NCBI GenBank assembly: GCA_040880545.1
Contig: JBBDIE010000085.1
Coordinates: 1 to 28,124, forward strand
Length of the DNA: 28,124 nt
Source: M55B112 sp040880545
GTDB lineage: Bacteria; Bacteroidota; Bacteroidia; Bacteroidales; GCA-2748055
Direction of reading: 5' to 3'
Shown: one piece after another, positions 16,835 to 26,148 of the stretch
How positions within the stretch are numbered: the first letter of the stretch is position 1
Layout of the letters: every line of letters starts with the position of its first letter
Program-made: the position numbers and the translations under genes
The notes under the pieces: generated by a model
Told to the model about the DNA's origin: nothing
The model's database searches: none
Seen by the model: the letters and a program-made list of their open reading frames with translations, nothing else

Positions 16835-17824
16835 ATGGAAACTGTATTAAGTGGGATAAGATCCACCGGAAACCTACACCTTGGTAATTATTTCGGCGCT
16901 GTAAAGAATTTTGTGAAGATGCAACATGAATACAATTGTTACTTCTTCATTGCCGATCTTCATTCCCTTACAACCCATCCGAAACCTGAGAACCTGCATG
17001 ATAATATAAGGAAGGTACTTTCGGAATATATAGCCTGCGGAATTGATCCTGAAAAGGCAACAATTTATATTCAAAGCGATGTGCCAGAGATATCAGAGCT
17101 ATATCTTCTATTAAACATGAATGCTTATGTTGGTGAGTTGGAAAGGACCACTACATTCAAGGAAAAGATAAGGAATCAGCCTGAGAATGTGAATGCAGGG
17201 CTGCTTACCTACCCGGTATTGATGTGTGCCGATATCATTATCCATAACGCAAACAAAGTACCGGTTGGAAAGGACCAGGAGCAGAACCTTGAGATGGCCA
17301 GGAAATTTGCCAAGCGATTTAACCATATCTATAACACCGATTTTTTTACATTGCCCGAACCATTCAATTTTGGAAGTGAACTGGTAAAGGTCCCCGGACT
17401 AGACGGAACAGGGAAAATGGGAAAATCTGAAGGCAACGGTATTTACCTGATCGATGAACCGGCTGAAATCAGGAAAAAGGTGATGAGGGCAGTTACAGAT
17501 TCGGGACCTGAAAAGCCCGATTCAGAAAAGCCGGAGCCCATTAAGAACTTGTTTTATTTACTTGAGATCATGTCTGAAAGAGATACATTGACACACTTTG
17601 AAGAGGCCTATAATAATTGTACGATCAGGTATGGTGATTTGAAAAAGCAGCTGGCAGAAGATATAATTAAGTTTACCGTTCCCTTCAGGGAGCGTATTCT
17701 TGATATATATAACGACCGGGAGTACCTTGGTAAAGTAGTTAAAAATGGCGCAGAAAAGGCACGCGAAAGTGCCTCTAAAACCTTACGTGAAGTTCGGGAG
17801 ATCATCGGCTACAAAAGCTTTTAA
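16835..17824 (+). CDS. trpS: Tryptophanyl-tRNA synthetase
   Basis: A class I aminoacyl-tRNA synthetase of 329 aa, the standard TrpRS length. The HIGH-type signature appears as HLGN at residues 15-18 in TGNLHLGNYFGA, and the KMSKS loop as KMGKS at 194-198 in LDGTGKMGKSEGN. The family features DLHSLTTH and the conserved YPVLMCADI and VGKDQEQN are present. It attaches tryptophan to tRNA-Trp with ATP in the cytoplasm. The gene stands alone, with its own upstream region and a strong hairpin downstream; no tryptophan biosynthesis genes are nearby. Confidence 0.97.
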   Translation: METVLSGIRSTGNLHLGNYFGAVKNFVKMQHEYNCYFFIADLHSLTTHPKPENLHDNIRKVLSEYIACGIDPEKATIYIQSDVPEISELYLLLNMNAYVGELERTTTFKEKIRNQPENVNAGLLTYPVLMCADIIIHNANKVPVGKDQEQNLEMARKFAKRFNHIYNTDFFTLPEPFNFGSELVKVPGLDGTGKMGKSEGNGIYLIDEPAEIRKKVMRAVTDSGPEKPDSEKPEPIKNLFYLLEIMSERDTLTHFEEAYNNCTIRYGDLKKQLAEDIIKFTVPFRERILDIYNDREYLGKVVKNGAEKARESASKTLREVREIIGYKSF

Positions 17825-17927
17825 AATAAAAAGCCCGCCTCAGAGAGACGGACCGTGCCCCGAATAAAGTCAGGTATATGCTTGGATGAACTGTCATAGA
17901 ATAAAAAGCAAATACTGTGCCAAAAAC

Positions 17928-17968
17928 GAAAAGCAGAATAATGATTTCAGGTTATTATTCTGCTTTTC
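17928..17968. terminator. Bidirectional hairpin terminator between trpS and ung
   Basis: A perfect 15-bp stem (GAAAAGCAGAATAAT paired with its complement at 17954-17968) encloses an 11-nt loop. Because the stem starts with AAAA and ends with TTTT, it provides a T-tract on either strand and can end both the plus-strand trpS and the convergent minus-strand ung. A weaker imperfect GC hairpin sits directly after the trpS stop (about 17831-17850). Confidence 0.75.
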
Positions 17969-18027
17969 AACATTGTGTAGGGCTGGGTTGTCCCGGAAAG
18001 CGATTTAGTTTGATTAAAAGTACCTGA

Positions 18028-18750
18028 TCACTCTTGTGCTTCCTGTTGCAATTGCCATTTCACTTCACCCAATCCATGTTCTTGCAGAAAGGCATTTGCT
18101 TTGGAGAAGTGTTTGCATCCGAAGAATCCGTTGTGTGCTGAGAATGGTGACGGATGGGCCGCCTTCAGTACGAGGTGTCCGGGTTTATCAATCAGGTTCT
18201 CCTTGGCCTGTGCATATTTTCCCCATAGCAGGAAGACCACATTTTCGCAGTTTCCGGAGACCGTACGTATAACTCTGTCCGTAAATTGTTCCCAACCCTT
18301 GTTCTGGTGAGAGCCTGCAATGCCCGCCCTTACCGTTAGGGTAGCATTCAACAGCAACACACCCTGTCTGGCCCATCCTTCCAGGTTGCCGTGGGCAGGA
18401 ATGACCAGCCCCAGATCGGAATGAATTTCCTTAAAGATATTGACCAGCGAAGGAGGTGGTTTAATTCCGTGTTGCACTGAAAAACAGAGGCCATGTGCCT
18501 GGCCCTTCCCATGGTAGGGGTCTTGTCCGAGAATCACCACTTTTACCTGATGAAGGGGTGTAATGTTAAATGCATTAAAGATCATGGGACCGGGAGGATA
18601 GACTGTATATGCGGCCCTTTCCCCGAGTATAAATTTTTTCAATTCAGCAAAATACCCGGATTGAAACTCTTCCATGAGGACCTGTTTCCAACTCTCTTCA
18701 ATTTTGGGTGAAATTTCTGTCATTTCAGTGACAAATTTTTGGAATGTCAT
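18028..18750 (-). CDS. ung: Uracil-DNA glycosylase, family 1
   Basis: A protein of 240 aa, usual for family 1 UDG. The water-activating motif GQDPYH is at residues 75-80 (Asp77 catalytic) and the DNA-intercalation loop HPSPFS at 199-204; the uracil-pocket stretch GLCFSV and LLLNATLTV are also present. The enzyme removes uracil from DNA by cleaving the N-glycosidic bond, starting base excision repair. A later in-frame Met (residue 10) is also a possible start. It is transcribed alone, converging on trpS; the 128 bp to the TonB-receptor gene shows no convincing promoter box (TATCTTTA at 18759-18752 is the nearest). Confidence 0.96.
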   Translation of the reverse strand: MTFQKFVTEMTEISPKIEESWKQVLMEEFQSGYFAELKKFILGERAAYTVYPPGPMIFNAFNITPLHQVKVVILGQDPYHGKGQAHGLCFSVQHGIKPPPSLVNIFKEIHSDLGLVIPAHGNLEGWARQGVLLLNATLTVRAGIAGSHQNKGWEQFTDRVIRTVSGNCENVVFLLWGKYAQAKENLIDKPGHLVLKAAHPSPFSAHNGFFGCKHFSKANAFLQEHGLGEVKWQLQQEAQE

Positions 18751-18878
18751 GTAAAGATAACATGATCGGATAAAAGGATGAATACCGGCAGTAACTTTAC
18801 TTTAAATTTCAGCTTGGCTGTTCATCCTTCAACCAGGTGAATGGGAGAATATATCTATACTGGCTGGGTCCCGTCCTG

Positions 18879-21266
18879 TTAAAATTTTGTTCTGAGTGTA
18901 AATATAAAATTCCGGCCGGGTCCACTTACACCGGAAGCAAATGGTTTATAGAACTGATCAAGGATATTTTCGATTGAAAACTGCGCAACCAGGAAATTAT
19001 TGATCTTGTATGAAGTGCTCATATTCAGTGTCCACCAGGCCGGAAACCCGAAAACGGTGGCCTCTTCCTCATTGTCCTCTCCGTAGGGGGAGAAGTTGTC
19101 GGCAAATTTCCATCCGTTGTAATAGATGAAACTTTCGAACATGAATTTCTTATAATCGTAGGTAATGCTAACCCTTCCAAATACCGGGGGAATGTGGCCC
19201 AGGGGTACATCATCAGTGAGATTTCTGCCTTTGGTGATATTCACTGATGCCTTCATTACAATATTGTTGTAAAGATCTGATATCACATTCATCGTAGCTC
19301 CGTAGATGTGTGCCAGTGAAGCATTGTAATTGGCCGAGATCTTGTAAAGGTCGCCGTCATAAAACATTGAATCCCGGCCGTCCAGTGTATAATCCGTTCG
19401 TACAATGGCATTGGTGAGCAGGGTATAATATGCTACCACATCCATCCTGAGGAATCCTTCAATAACCCGGCTTGCCCCAAGTTCTGCATTGTAGGTATAT
19501 TCCGGCCTTATATCCGGATTTGGAATAATGATATAATCATTTTTGGCCCTGATCTTTCCATAATCGTCCACATTCGGATTTCTGTATCCTGAGGAGAGAA
19601 TGGCATTGATCTGCCATGCCGGAGCAGGATGATATACCATACTTACACTTCCGGTAAAAGCCCCGTTATTTATGCGGGTTGTGTCGAATGGCAGTTCCGG
19701 GTTGTTGAATACTGATTGCAGCAGTGAATAATTGTACCTCAGTCCGCCATTCAATATTAGTTTTTCACTGAATATTTTCTTATAACTGGCATAAAGCGAA
19801 GAGGAAAGGGTATTGCTTCCGCCGGATGGATATCTGGTTTGGGTGGGCCTTACCATCCCGCTAGTAATATGCTCATAATATGAGCCTGATCCTACGTTAT
19901 TGTAATACAGGTCATACCCGTAGTTCATCCTGCCAACTTCATCCCAGATTTTCAAAAAATCGATATTCAAACTCAGGACATTTACAGTTTCAAGCTGGTA
20001 CAGCCGGTCCATGGATTTGAATTGTCTGGAGATCCTGTCCTCATCGATCCTCTGGTATGCAAAAATCGATGTGGCATTTGTGAAGAAGGAATTATCATTC
20101 CTGTTTACGTTTTTAACAGATGCCAGCAACCTGTTTTGCGGGCCATAATAATGTTCGGCATACTTCAGGGTTCCATTATTATAATCGTTCAGAAAATCCA
20201 GCCGATCGATATCTGAGGAGGTTGAATACTGTAGGTTCATGATCCAGTCAACAAATTCTGACTGTGAATACTTAAATTTTTGCAGAAAATCCAGCTGTTT
20301 ATATGCGGTATTATGCTGTATATGTTCATGTTGGTTCACATACATACTGTCGGTACCTTCGGGGCCGGGTTTTACATAATGCAATGTTTTTCCCCAGTCC
20401 CCGTAAAAGAGGTTTCTTGTTGAACCTATCCGGATATTCCCCAGGTCCTTATAAGTAATACTTGTAAGGGCGCCAAATTTCCTGCCTCCAATATTGAAAT
20501 TCAAATGTCCTACTTTGCCTCGGTTTGACGAGGAATATTGCGTATAAGCTTCGCCCCCTAAGTTGATTTTGTCATCTTCCGAAAGCACCGGGTCGCTGGT
20601 ATAATAATGTATCACCCCTCCCAGAGCATCACTTCCGTAGATCAGGGAACCCGGTCCAAAGATAACCTCTGTCCTGTCAAGTATTGCATGGTCGATGGTA
20701 ATAGAATTTTGCAGGTGACCGCTTCTGTATATTGCGTTGTTGAGCCTGACACCATCTACTACCAGGAGAATTTTGTTTGCTTCGAAACCTCTAAGGATCG
20801 GACTCCCCCCCCCCGCCTGGGTTTTCTGAACGAGAATATTACCGGTTTCCATAAGCAGATCTGCCGAATTCTGAGAGGGATTATTTATCAGGTCTTTTTT
20901 CTGCAATAAACTCACCTTGTAAGGCAGCAGTTGTTTGCTCTCCCTGGATTTGCTAGCTGAAATGATAAACTCATCGAAGAGTATATTTCTCCTGGAGAGA
21001 AAGATCACCTGTTTGTCAAGTATTTCAGTATATGGCTGAATGATTGTAATGTAGGAAGGGTGTTGAAATAAAATGGTATCTGTGGTGAGAAATGTCAAGG
21101 GGCCGGTGAATCCCAGGCTGTCTGTAATTGCTGCCCGCTCCCTGGTCTTATTGAATATAGCCACATTGGCCACTGGTTCGCCGTTATTCTCAGAAAGAAC
21201 CCTTAACCGTTGTCCCTCACTGTTCATGGCCAGCACGAGGAATAAAACTGTAGTCAGGTATTTCAT
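18879..21266 (-). CDS. TonB-dependent receptor, hemoglobin/transferrin-receptor-like
   Basis: A protein of 795 aa: signal peptide (MKYLTTVLFLVLAMNSEGQ), a short carboxypeptidase-regulatory-like domain (about 20-95), a plug domain whose core AGGGSPILRGFEANKILLVV and DGVRLNNAIYRSG resembles the TonB hemoglobin/transferrin/lactoferrin receptor group, then a 22-strand-type barrel ending in the aromatic TLRTKF. The barrel has GYRNPNVDDY followed by NPDIRPEY, positions where heme receptors have FRAP and NPDL boxes, but there is no obvious conserved His between them, so heme as ligand is uncertain. Import is powered by TonB-ExbBD, not encoded here. No partner lipoprotein gene is adjacent. A ten-base C run (20805-20814; Gly-Gly-Gly codons of the plug) could allow frameshift switching. 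Confidence 0.9.
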   Translation of the reverse strand: MKYLTTVLFLVLAMNSEGQRLRVLSENNGEPVANVAIFNKTRERAAITDSLGFTGPLTFLTTDTILFQHPSYITIIQPYTEILDKQVIFLSRRNILFDEFIISASKSRESKQLLPYKVSLLQKKDLINNPSQNSADLLMETGNILVQKTQAGGGSPILRGFEANKILLVVDGVRLNNAIYRSGHLQNSITIDHAILDRTEVIFGPGSLIYGSDALGGVIHYYTSDPVLSEDDKINLGGEAYTQYSSSNRGKVGHLNFNIGGRKFGALTSITYKDLGNIRIGSTRNLFYGDWGKTLHYVKPGPEGTDSMYVNQHEHIQHNTAYKQLDFLQKFKYSQSEFVDWIMNLQYSTSSDIDRLDFLNDYNNGTLKYAEHYYGPQNRLLASVKNVNRNDNSFFTNATSIFAYQRIDEDRISRQFKSMDRLYQLETVNVLSLNIDFLKIWDEVGRMNYGYDLYYNNVGSGSYYEHITSGMVRPTQTRYPSGGSNTLSSSLYASYKKIFSEKLILNGGLRYNYSLLQSVFNNPELPFDTTRINNGAFTGSVSMVYHPAPAWQINAILSSGYRNPNVDDYGKIRAKNDYIIIPNPDIRPEYTYNAELGASRVIEGFLRMDVVAYYTLLTNAIVRTDYTLDGRDSMFYDGDLYKISANYNASLAHIYGATMNVISDLYNNIVMKASVNITKGRNLTDDVPLGHIPPVFGRVSITYDYKKFMFESFIYYNGWKFADNFSPYGEDNEEEATVFGFPAWWTLNMSTSYKINNFLVAQFSIENILDQFYKPFASGVSGPGRNFIFTLRTKF

Positions 21267-21310
21267 TCTTACATAATTTGGTTAAACATTTGTTTTTCTA
21301 TTATTTAGTG
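21262..21310 (+). repeat. Leader repeat, TonB-receptor copy
   Basis: Aligned without gaps to 16093-16141 with 7 differences in 49 positions, including the start codon. The similarity continues a few bases into both genes, as both begin ATGAAATA. It joins directly to the 28-bp dispersed core at 21300-21327. Confidence 0.6.
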
Positions 21311-21327
21311 TCTGTCCATCATGTCCG
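21300..21327 (+). repeat. Dispersed repeat core, copy B
   Basis: Identical at 27 of 28 positions to 28064-28091; the centre is TTTAGTGTCTGTCCA. A second shared block, CTCATGAATA, follows at 21462-21471 here but only 5 nt after the core at 28097-28106, so this copy appears to carry about 129 extra bases between the two blocks. Confidence 0.7.
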
Positions 21328-21655
21328 TTTGCTGCGTTACGCTCGTCGGGAAATTGCTCTTAACGCTTTCTTATCAAGCACGCCAGCATATTATGCGTTT
21401 TCTTTCTGACAATATTTAACAACTATAAATATGACAATTCCGGTACCGATGCTGTGAAACCCTCATGAATATTCTTTATTTTTTGCCAAGGACAGAGCAT
21501 GATGGGTTCATTATTTAACAGGTTTTGCGGGGTATATGCAGCAAAAATTGTACCATCAGGACAAATGTGGTAGTTGAATTAAATTGGATAAGCATATTAG
21601 GCCAAAAGAACTGAAAATGTTGGTAAGTTCTCTTCCAATGACCTGCTCTTTTTAA
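21328..21655. other. Divergent intergenic region without recognised genes
   Basis: About 330 bp between the TonB-receptor and the DUF3352-like gene. The first third (21328-21400) is richer in GC than the rest and contains a GCGTTA/TAACGC inverted pair (21334-21339 and 21361-21366). The rest is AT-rich, with the CTCATGAATA block at 21462. I see no open frame with coding character, no tRNA and no transposase remnant. Confidence 0.5.
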
Positions 21656-21663
21656 TAAATTTG
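21656..21663 (+). promoter_or_regulatory. Candidate -7 box for the envelope operon
   Basis: TAAATTTG fits TAnnTTTG, 19 nt before the ATG at 21682, which would leave a leader of about 12 nt. No -33 TTTG is found at the right distance. If real it excludes the TTG at 21661 as a start codon. Confidence 0.3.
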
Positions 21664-21681
21664 GTTGCAAAGAGAATTGAG

Positions 21682-24441
21682 ATGCGTAAAAGGATTTTAA
21701 CCGGGGGAATTGTGGCGGTAGTTTTAACCGTCATACTTATATTGTTGCTGCTTCGAAATACCAGATCCTTCAATGTAGCGCTTGCTGCAGAAGCGGTACC
21801 TTCCAATGCCATTGTTTTTATAGATAAGGTGGATTTCAGGTACTTTGCAGATGATTTTCAGGATGGATGCCAACTCTGGAGCGATTTATTATCCTATGCC
21901 CGCTTCCACAAAGTGGATACGCTGATTAAAACAGTCAGGGTACAAGCCGCAAAAATGCCAATATTGGAGGAACGTCTGATGAACAATGGTTTAAGTCTTT
22001 CAATGCATTTATTGGGGAAAAGTAATCTTTCCCTGATGTACTATATAACTCTTGGAGAAGATATTTCACCCCATGACGTGGAGGCAGAGATAAGTGGGGC
22101 ACTGGCAAAGTATGCAACAGTGGAAAAGAGAAAATATGAGGCGGTTGACCTGATGGATGTTACTTTTCATGACAGTGACCTGATTCAGGATCTTTCTTAT
22201 GCTATCAAGGATAAAATTTTGATAATCAGCACCTCCTCGATACTACTGGAAGATGCTATCAGAAGCCTTAATTCTGAAGGAGGGATATTCTATCAGAAAG
22301 GATTTGGTAAAGTAGCCGGAACTTCCGGTAAATATGTACTGGGGAACCTCTACCTGAATTACACGGTGCTGAACCACCTGTTTCATCCCCTGGTGAGTAA
22401 CCAATGGCACAATGGATTATTATCCCTGGCACACCTGGCAGACTGGGGAGAGTTCGACATAGACATGCGGGACAATGCGATTCTGTTAAACGGTATGACT
22501 TACGCAGAAGATTCAATGAAAGGGTGGCTGAACCTGTTTAAGGGTCAATCTCAGATCAGACTGGAGGCGCCAGCATATGTGCCCTCGAATGCCATTGAGT
22601 TCATGGCGATGGGAATCAGCAACAAAAATTTATTCATCAACGAGTTTAAAAGGGAGCTCAAAAAAAGAGGAGAGTTCCAGCTTTTTCAGATTGCCGATGA
22701 CAGGCATAAAAAAATTCTTGGTGAGAGTGCCCTGGAAGACTTACTGGACCTTGTAAAGGATGAAATTGTATGGTTTACATATGCAGACAACACCCAGGGG
22801 AATTACCATGAAGTTACAATGTTTCAGGTACGAAGTCGTTCGGAGGCAGAGGAGAGGCTTACTCGGTGGGTTGGTCTGTTTGCAAATGAAATGGGAAAAA
22901 ATTCAGATGCCTATACGTCAAGTTATGTGCTGGATGATGATGCGAAGTTTACCATTTATCAATTTCCGAAGCCTGTATATGACAGGGGGATAGCCGCCAG
23001 GTTCATAAAATCATATTTTGCATTTTATGACAATTATTTGATATTCAGCGATTCTAAGGAAGCAATTTCAAGAACGATTTATCAGAATGTGCTTCAAAAG
23101 ACCCTTAAAAATGAACGCTACTTTGAACAGATAAACCAGCTGTTATCTTCGAAGGCAAATCTTACTTATTTTATGAGACCCGAACAATATCTCGCCAGGC
23201 AGAGCCATATGTTAACCTCACCGGTGGCAAGAGCAACCGACAGCATGTTGGTTGCAATCAGGAAGGTTCCGGGGGTCATTGTACAGTTTGCCAATGAGGG
23301 AGAGATGTTTTATTCCAATATCAGTCTTAATTACAGCTCTTTTGTAAAGGAGAAAGCACTTACTGAATGGGAGAGTCTCCTCGACTCTACGGCGATCACC
23401 AAACCGCACCTTGTTACCAACCATTACACATCGGAAAAGGAGATTCTGGTCCAGGATGCAAAGAACTCCCTTTACCTGGTAAATCAAGCCGGCAGGGTCT
23501 TGTGGAAAATCAGATTGGATGGCCCTGTAATGAGTGAAATCTACCAGGTGGATTATTATAACAACGGAAAACTGCAATATATTTTCAACACTGAGAAAGG
23601 TATTCACCTGCTCGACAGGGAAGGGAATTATGTTGAACGCTACCCGGTTAAATTAAGGGCCGATGCAACCAATGGCATCGCATTGTTTGACTATGATAAG
23701 AGGAGGGAATACAGGGTATTTGTTGCCTGCGATGACAGAAGGGTCTATGCCTATGACCTTGAAGGAAGTATTGTTCAGGGCTGGACCTTTAAAAGAACGG
23801 AAGATATTGTGCATAAACCGGTCCAGCATTTCAGAATCGGGGATAAAGACTTTATCGTATTTTCAGATGCCATTAGAACCTATATGCTGGACAGAACCGG
23901 AAAGGAGAGAATAAAAATGAGGGATGAGATAGTTGTTTCTGAGAATAACTTACTTTATCTCGACATGAATATATCGGGAGGTGGTCCTAGATTTGTTACA
24001 ACAGATACACGAGGAAATGTAATTGGGATAAGCACAGAAGGAACCAGTGAGATAATTCTTAAATATGATGCAACTCCCGGTCACTATTTTCGTATAAAGG
24101 ACCTGAACAGGGATGGAAATCCGGAGTTTATTTTTGCTGATGAAAATGATCTGGAAGTAATAGATATACTGGGTAAAAAACTTTTTTCTTTTAATATGAA
24201 AAGCAGAATTAGTACCTTACCGGATATATACCAGTTTAGTTCAACGGACCTTAAGATTGGACTGACAGATGCCGGTCGGAACCTGATTTACCTGCTAAAT
24301 GCTGATGGTACCGTATACGAAGGCTTTCCTCTTGAAGGAAATACAAGGTACAGTATCGGTTATTTTGCACGTTCTGACAGCAGATTCAACCTGATTGTTG
24401 GTGGTCAGAACGGATTTTTATATAATTACTCAATCGAATAA
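21682..24441 (+). CDS. Membrane-anchored DUF3352-like protein with C-terminal propeller
   Basis: A protein of 919 aa from the ATG at 21682; an in-frame TTG at 21661 is less likely because it lies in a promoter-like box. One N-terminal membrane helix (about residues 3-24, ILTGGIVAVVLTVILILLLL) leaves the rest outside the cytoplasm. Residues 35-550 resemble DUF3352-type proteins (PSNAIVFIDKVDFRYF; later paired strands such as PSNAIEFMAMG), by eye only. From about residue 570 there are repeated beta units of PQQ/WD-like style (ILVQDAKNSLYLVNQAGRVLW, VFVACDDRRVYAYDLEG) and an FG-GAP-like Ca-binding motif DLNRDGNPEF near 808. It starts a three-gene operon with a lipoprotein 3 nt downstream. Function unknown; an envelope structural or assembly role is inference. 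Confidence 0.75.
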   Translation: MRKRILTGGIVAVVLTVILILLLLRNTRSFNVALAAEAVPSNAIVFIDKVDFRYFADDFQDGCQLWSDLLSYARFHKVDTLIKTVRVQAAKMPILEERLMNNGLSLSMHLLGKSNLSLMYYITLGEDISPHDVEAEISGALAKYATVEKRKYEAVDLMDVTFHDSDLIQDLSYAIKDKILIISTSSILLEDAIRSLNSEGGIFYQKGFGKVAGTSGKYVLGNLYLNYTVLNHLFHPLVSNQWHNGLLSLAHLADWGEFDIDMRDNAILLNGMTYAEDSMKGWLNLFKGQSQIRLEAPAYVPSNAIEFMAMGISNKNLFINEFKRELKKRGEFQLFQIADDRHKKILGESALEDLLDLVKDEIVWFTYADNTQGNYHEVTMFQVRSRSEAEERLTRWVGLFANEMGKNSDAYTSSYVLDDDAKFTIYQFPKPVYDRGIAARFIKSYFAFYDNYLIFSDSKEAISRTIYQNVLQKTLKNERYFEQINQLLSSKANLTYFMRPEQYLARQSHMLTSPVARATDSMLVAIRKVPGVIVQFANEGEMFYSNISLNYSSFVKEKALTEWESLLDSTAITKPHLVTNHYTSEKEILVQDAKNSLYLVNQAGRVLWKIRLDGPVMSEIYQVDYYNNGKLQYIFNTEKGIHLLDREGNYVERYPVKLRADATNGIALFDYDKRREYRVFVACDDRRVYAYDLEGSIVQGWTFKRTEDIVHKPVQHFRIGDKDFIVFSDAIRTYMLDRTGKERIKMRDEIVVSENNLLYLDMNISGGGPRFVTTDTRGNVIGISTEGTSEIILKYDATPGHYFRIKDLNRDGNPEFIFADENDLEVIDILGKKLFSFNMKSRISTLPDIYQFSSTDLKIGLTDAGRNLIYLLNADGTVYEGFPLEGNTRYSIGYFARSDSRFNLIVGGQNGFLYNYSIE

Positions 24442-24444
24442 CGT

Positions 24445-26124
24445 ATGAATCTGAACCGATTAAAAATATTGACTTTTGGGTCCATTATGGTCATCATGAC
24501 CTGGTCTTGTGAGGGGTATCTTGAACAATTTAATATGAGTAAGTTATCCGCCGAGATGGAAATAGAACCCAATCTGGCTCTCCCTCTGGCCTATGGAAGT
24601 TTCAGCCTGCTGGATGTACTGGAATCACTTGATTCAACAGGATTTGTGGAACAAACCGAAGACGGTCTGCTTTATATCTATTATACAGATACTGCCTATT
24701 CCGTGAATGCAGCAGAACTGATAACGCTGCCGAATAAATTTGCCACGGAAATTTATATCCAATCTGATGTTGAGATCCCAATTTGGCTCGCCTTGGGTGA
24801 AGGGGAAGTCTATACCTTCACGAAAACTGACATGATGGATTTTGTGATTGACCCGGGGGACCAGATTGACAGCTTATATCTCAGAGAAGGAGATCTGAAT
24901 ATAAACGTATTCAGTGAGTTTAAGCATGCTGGTGAACTTACCATTTCAAGCAGCCAGATTATAGACCCCAACGGCGACACACTGAATGAAAAATTTGTCA
25001 TCAGTGAAGTGGATGGGAGTTATACAGCCGTTGAAAATTATGATATGACTGGTTATAAACTGGATATAGACCAGGTAGATAGTGTTGCTTCTGTACGAAT
25101 CAATTTTGCACTCGAACTTACCAAATCATCTGCCGGAATAGGGGTGGATGAGGAATGTGGAATAACCATTGATTTTGAAAATATGGTATTCAGTCATATT
25201 TTCGGCCAGATTTCAGAAAGAGAGGTGATTAATGTAAGTCAGTCCATGGACATTGGTTTTTATGATGCTGTATCGGAAATTCTGAATGTTTATTTCAAGG
25301 ATCCCCAATTCAATTTTACTGTGGAAAACTCTTATGGAGTGCCGGTAAACCTCAATCTTAGCAACGTTCGGGCCAGGTCCTCACAGGATGGACTGTTCTA
25401 TGACCTTACATTTGAACCCGGAATCATGCCATTCAATGTACTGGCCCCGGAAATTGATCAGTTAGGTGAAACAGTTACGACCACCCTTTTTATCAATAAT
25501 GAAACAAGTAATATTGGGGAGATTATTTCCAGGGCCCCGGACATGATAAATTTCGAGGTTATTGCAGGAACTGGCGACGGTTCGGGAACCGGTCAGCAGA
25601 ATTTCGTGCTGGATACCAGTAAGCTGATCGTTAAGGCAGAACTGGTCCTGCCCATGTGGCTCAGAACGGATGGTTATACATTGCAGGATACTATGGACAT
25701 GGACCTGGAAGGAATGCTTGGCAACCTCTCCTTTGTTAAAGATGCAAGTATCCGCCTGACAACCTTGAACGAGTGGCCGCTGGGAGTCGATATGCAGGTC
25801 TATTTCATGGATGCAGATTACAATGTACTTGACACACTGTTTAAAGAGGAAAATATATTTCTGTTGGCTGCACCAGTGGATATGAACGGGGAACTGGACA
25901 ATTCACAACTGGTGGAAAACATTAATGAGGTGGCATATAGCGGTGATGAATTGTTGAACCTTGACGGAACGAAATATGTTAAGATAAAAGCACATGCGAC
26001 TACCACGAATAACGGGGAAGAATTCGTTAAGTTTTTCAGTCATTACCTGCTCAACTACAGGATGTCTATTGACGCACAGTTCCACTTGAATCCTTCAGAA
26101 TTAAGTGGTGGAGAACAACAGTAA
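24445..26124 (+). CDS. Uncharacterised lipoprotein, beta-rich
   Basis: A protein of 559 aa not assigned to a named family. The N terminus NLNRLKILTFGSIMVIMTWSC is a signal sequence with a lipobox-like end, making Cys22 the likely lipid attachment site. The mature protein is acidic and beta-rich, with regular strand patterns such as LTISSSQIIDPNGDTLN and VKAELVLPMWLRTDGYTLQD, suggestive of stacked beta-sandwich domains. It begins 3 nt after the stop of the upstream gene and ends 24 nt before the DUF5723 gene, so it is the middle member of a tight operon. The likely location is the outer membrane; a role together with the barrel downstream is an inference. Confidence 0.8.
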   Translation: MNLNRLKILTFGSIMVIMTWSCEGYLEQFNMSKLSAEMEIEPNLALPLAYGSFSLLDVLESLDSTGFVEQTEDGLLYIYYTDTAYSVNAAELITLPNKFATEIYIQSDVEIPIWLALGEGEVYTFTKTDMMDFVIDPGDQIDSLYLREGDLNINVFSEFKHAGELTISSSQIIDPNGDTLNEKFVISEVDGSYTAVENYDMTGYKLDIDQVDSVASVRINFALELTKSSAGIGVDEECGITIDFENMVFSHIFGQISEREVINVSQSMDIGFYDAVSEILNVYFKDPQFNFTVENSYGVPVNLNLSNVRARSSQDGLFYDLTFEPGIMPFNVLAPEIDQLGETVTTTLFINNETSNIGEIISRAPDMINFEVIAGTGDGSGTGQQNFVLDTSKLIVKAELVLPMWLRTDGYTLQDTMDMDLEGMLGNLSFVKDASIRLTTLNEWPLGVDMQVYFMDADYNVLDTLFKEENIFLLAAPVDMNGELDNSQLVENINEVAYSGDELLNLDGTKYVKIKAHATTTNNGEEFVKFFSHYLLNYRMSIDAQFHLNPSELSGGEQQ

Positions 26125-26148
26125 TACATAACATTAGATTAATGATCT

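Noticed and set aside
17414..17428. KMGKS in place of KMSKS in TrpRS as a possible loss of activity
   Set aside because: The neighbouring signature residues are intact, and this variation is, as far as I recall, seen in TrpRS of this phylum.
21661..21681. TTG at 21661 as the start of the DUF3352-like gene
   Set aside because: It overlaps a promoter-like box, and the ATG at 21682 leads directly into the membrane helix.
23218..23607. A minus-strand open frame of 129 codons inside the DUF3352-like gene
   Set aside because: Antisense to a coherent protein with propeller-like repeats; no recognisable domain or signal.
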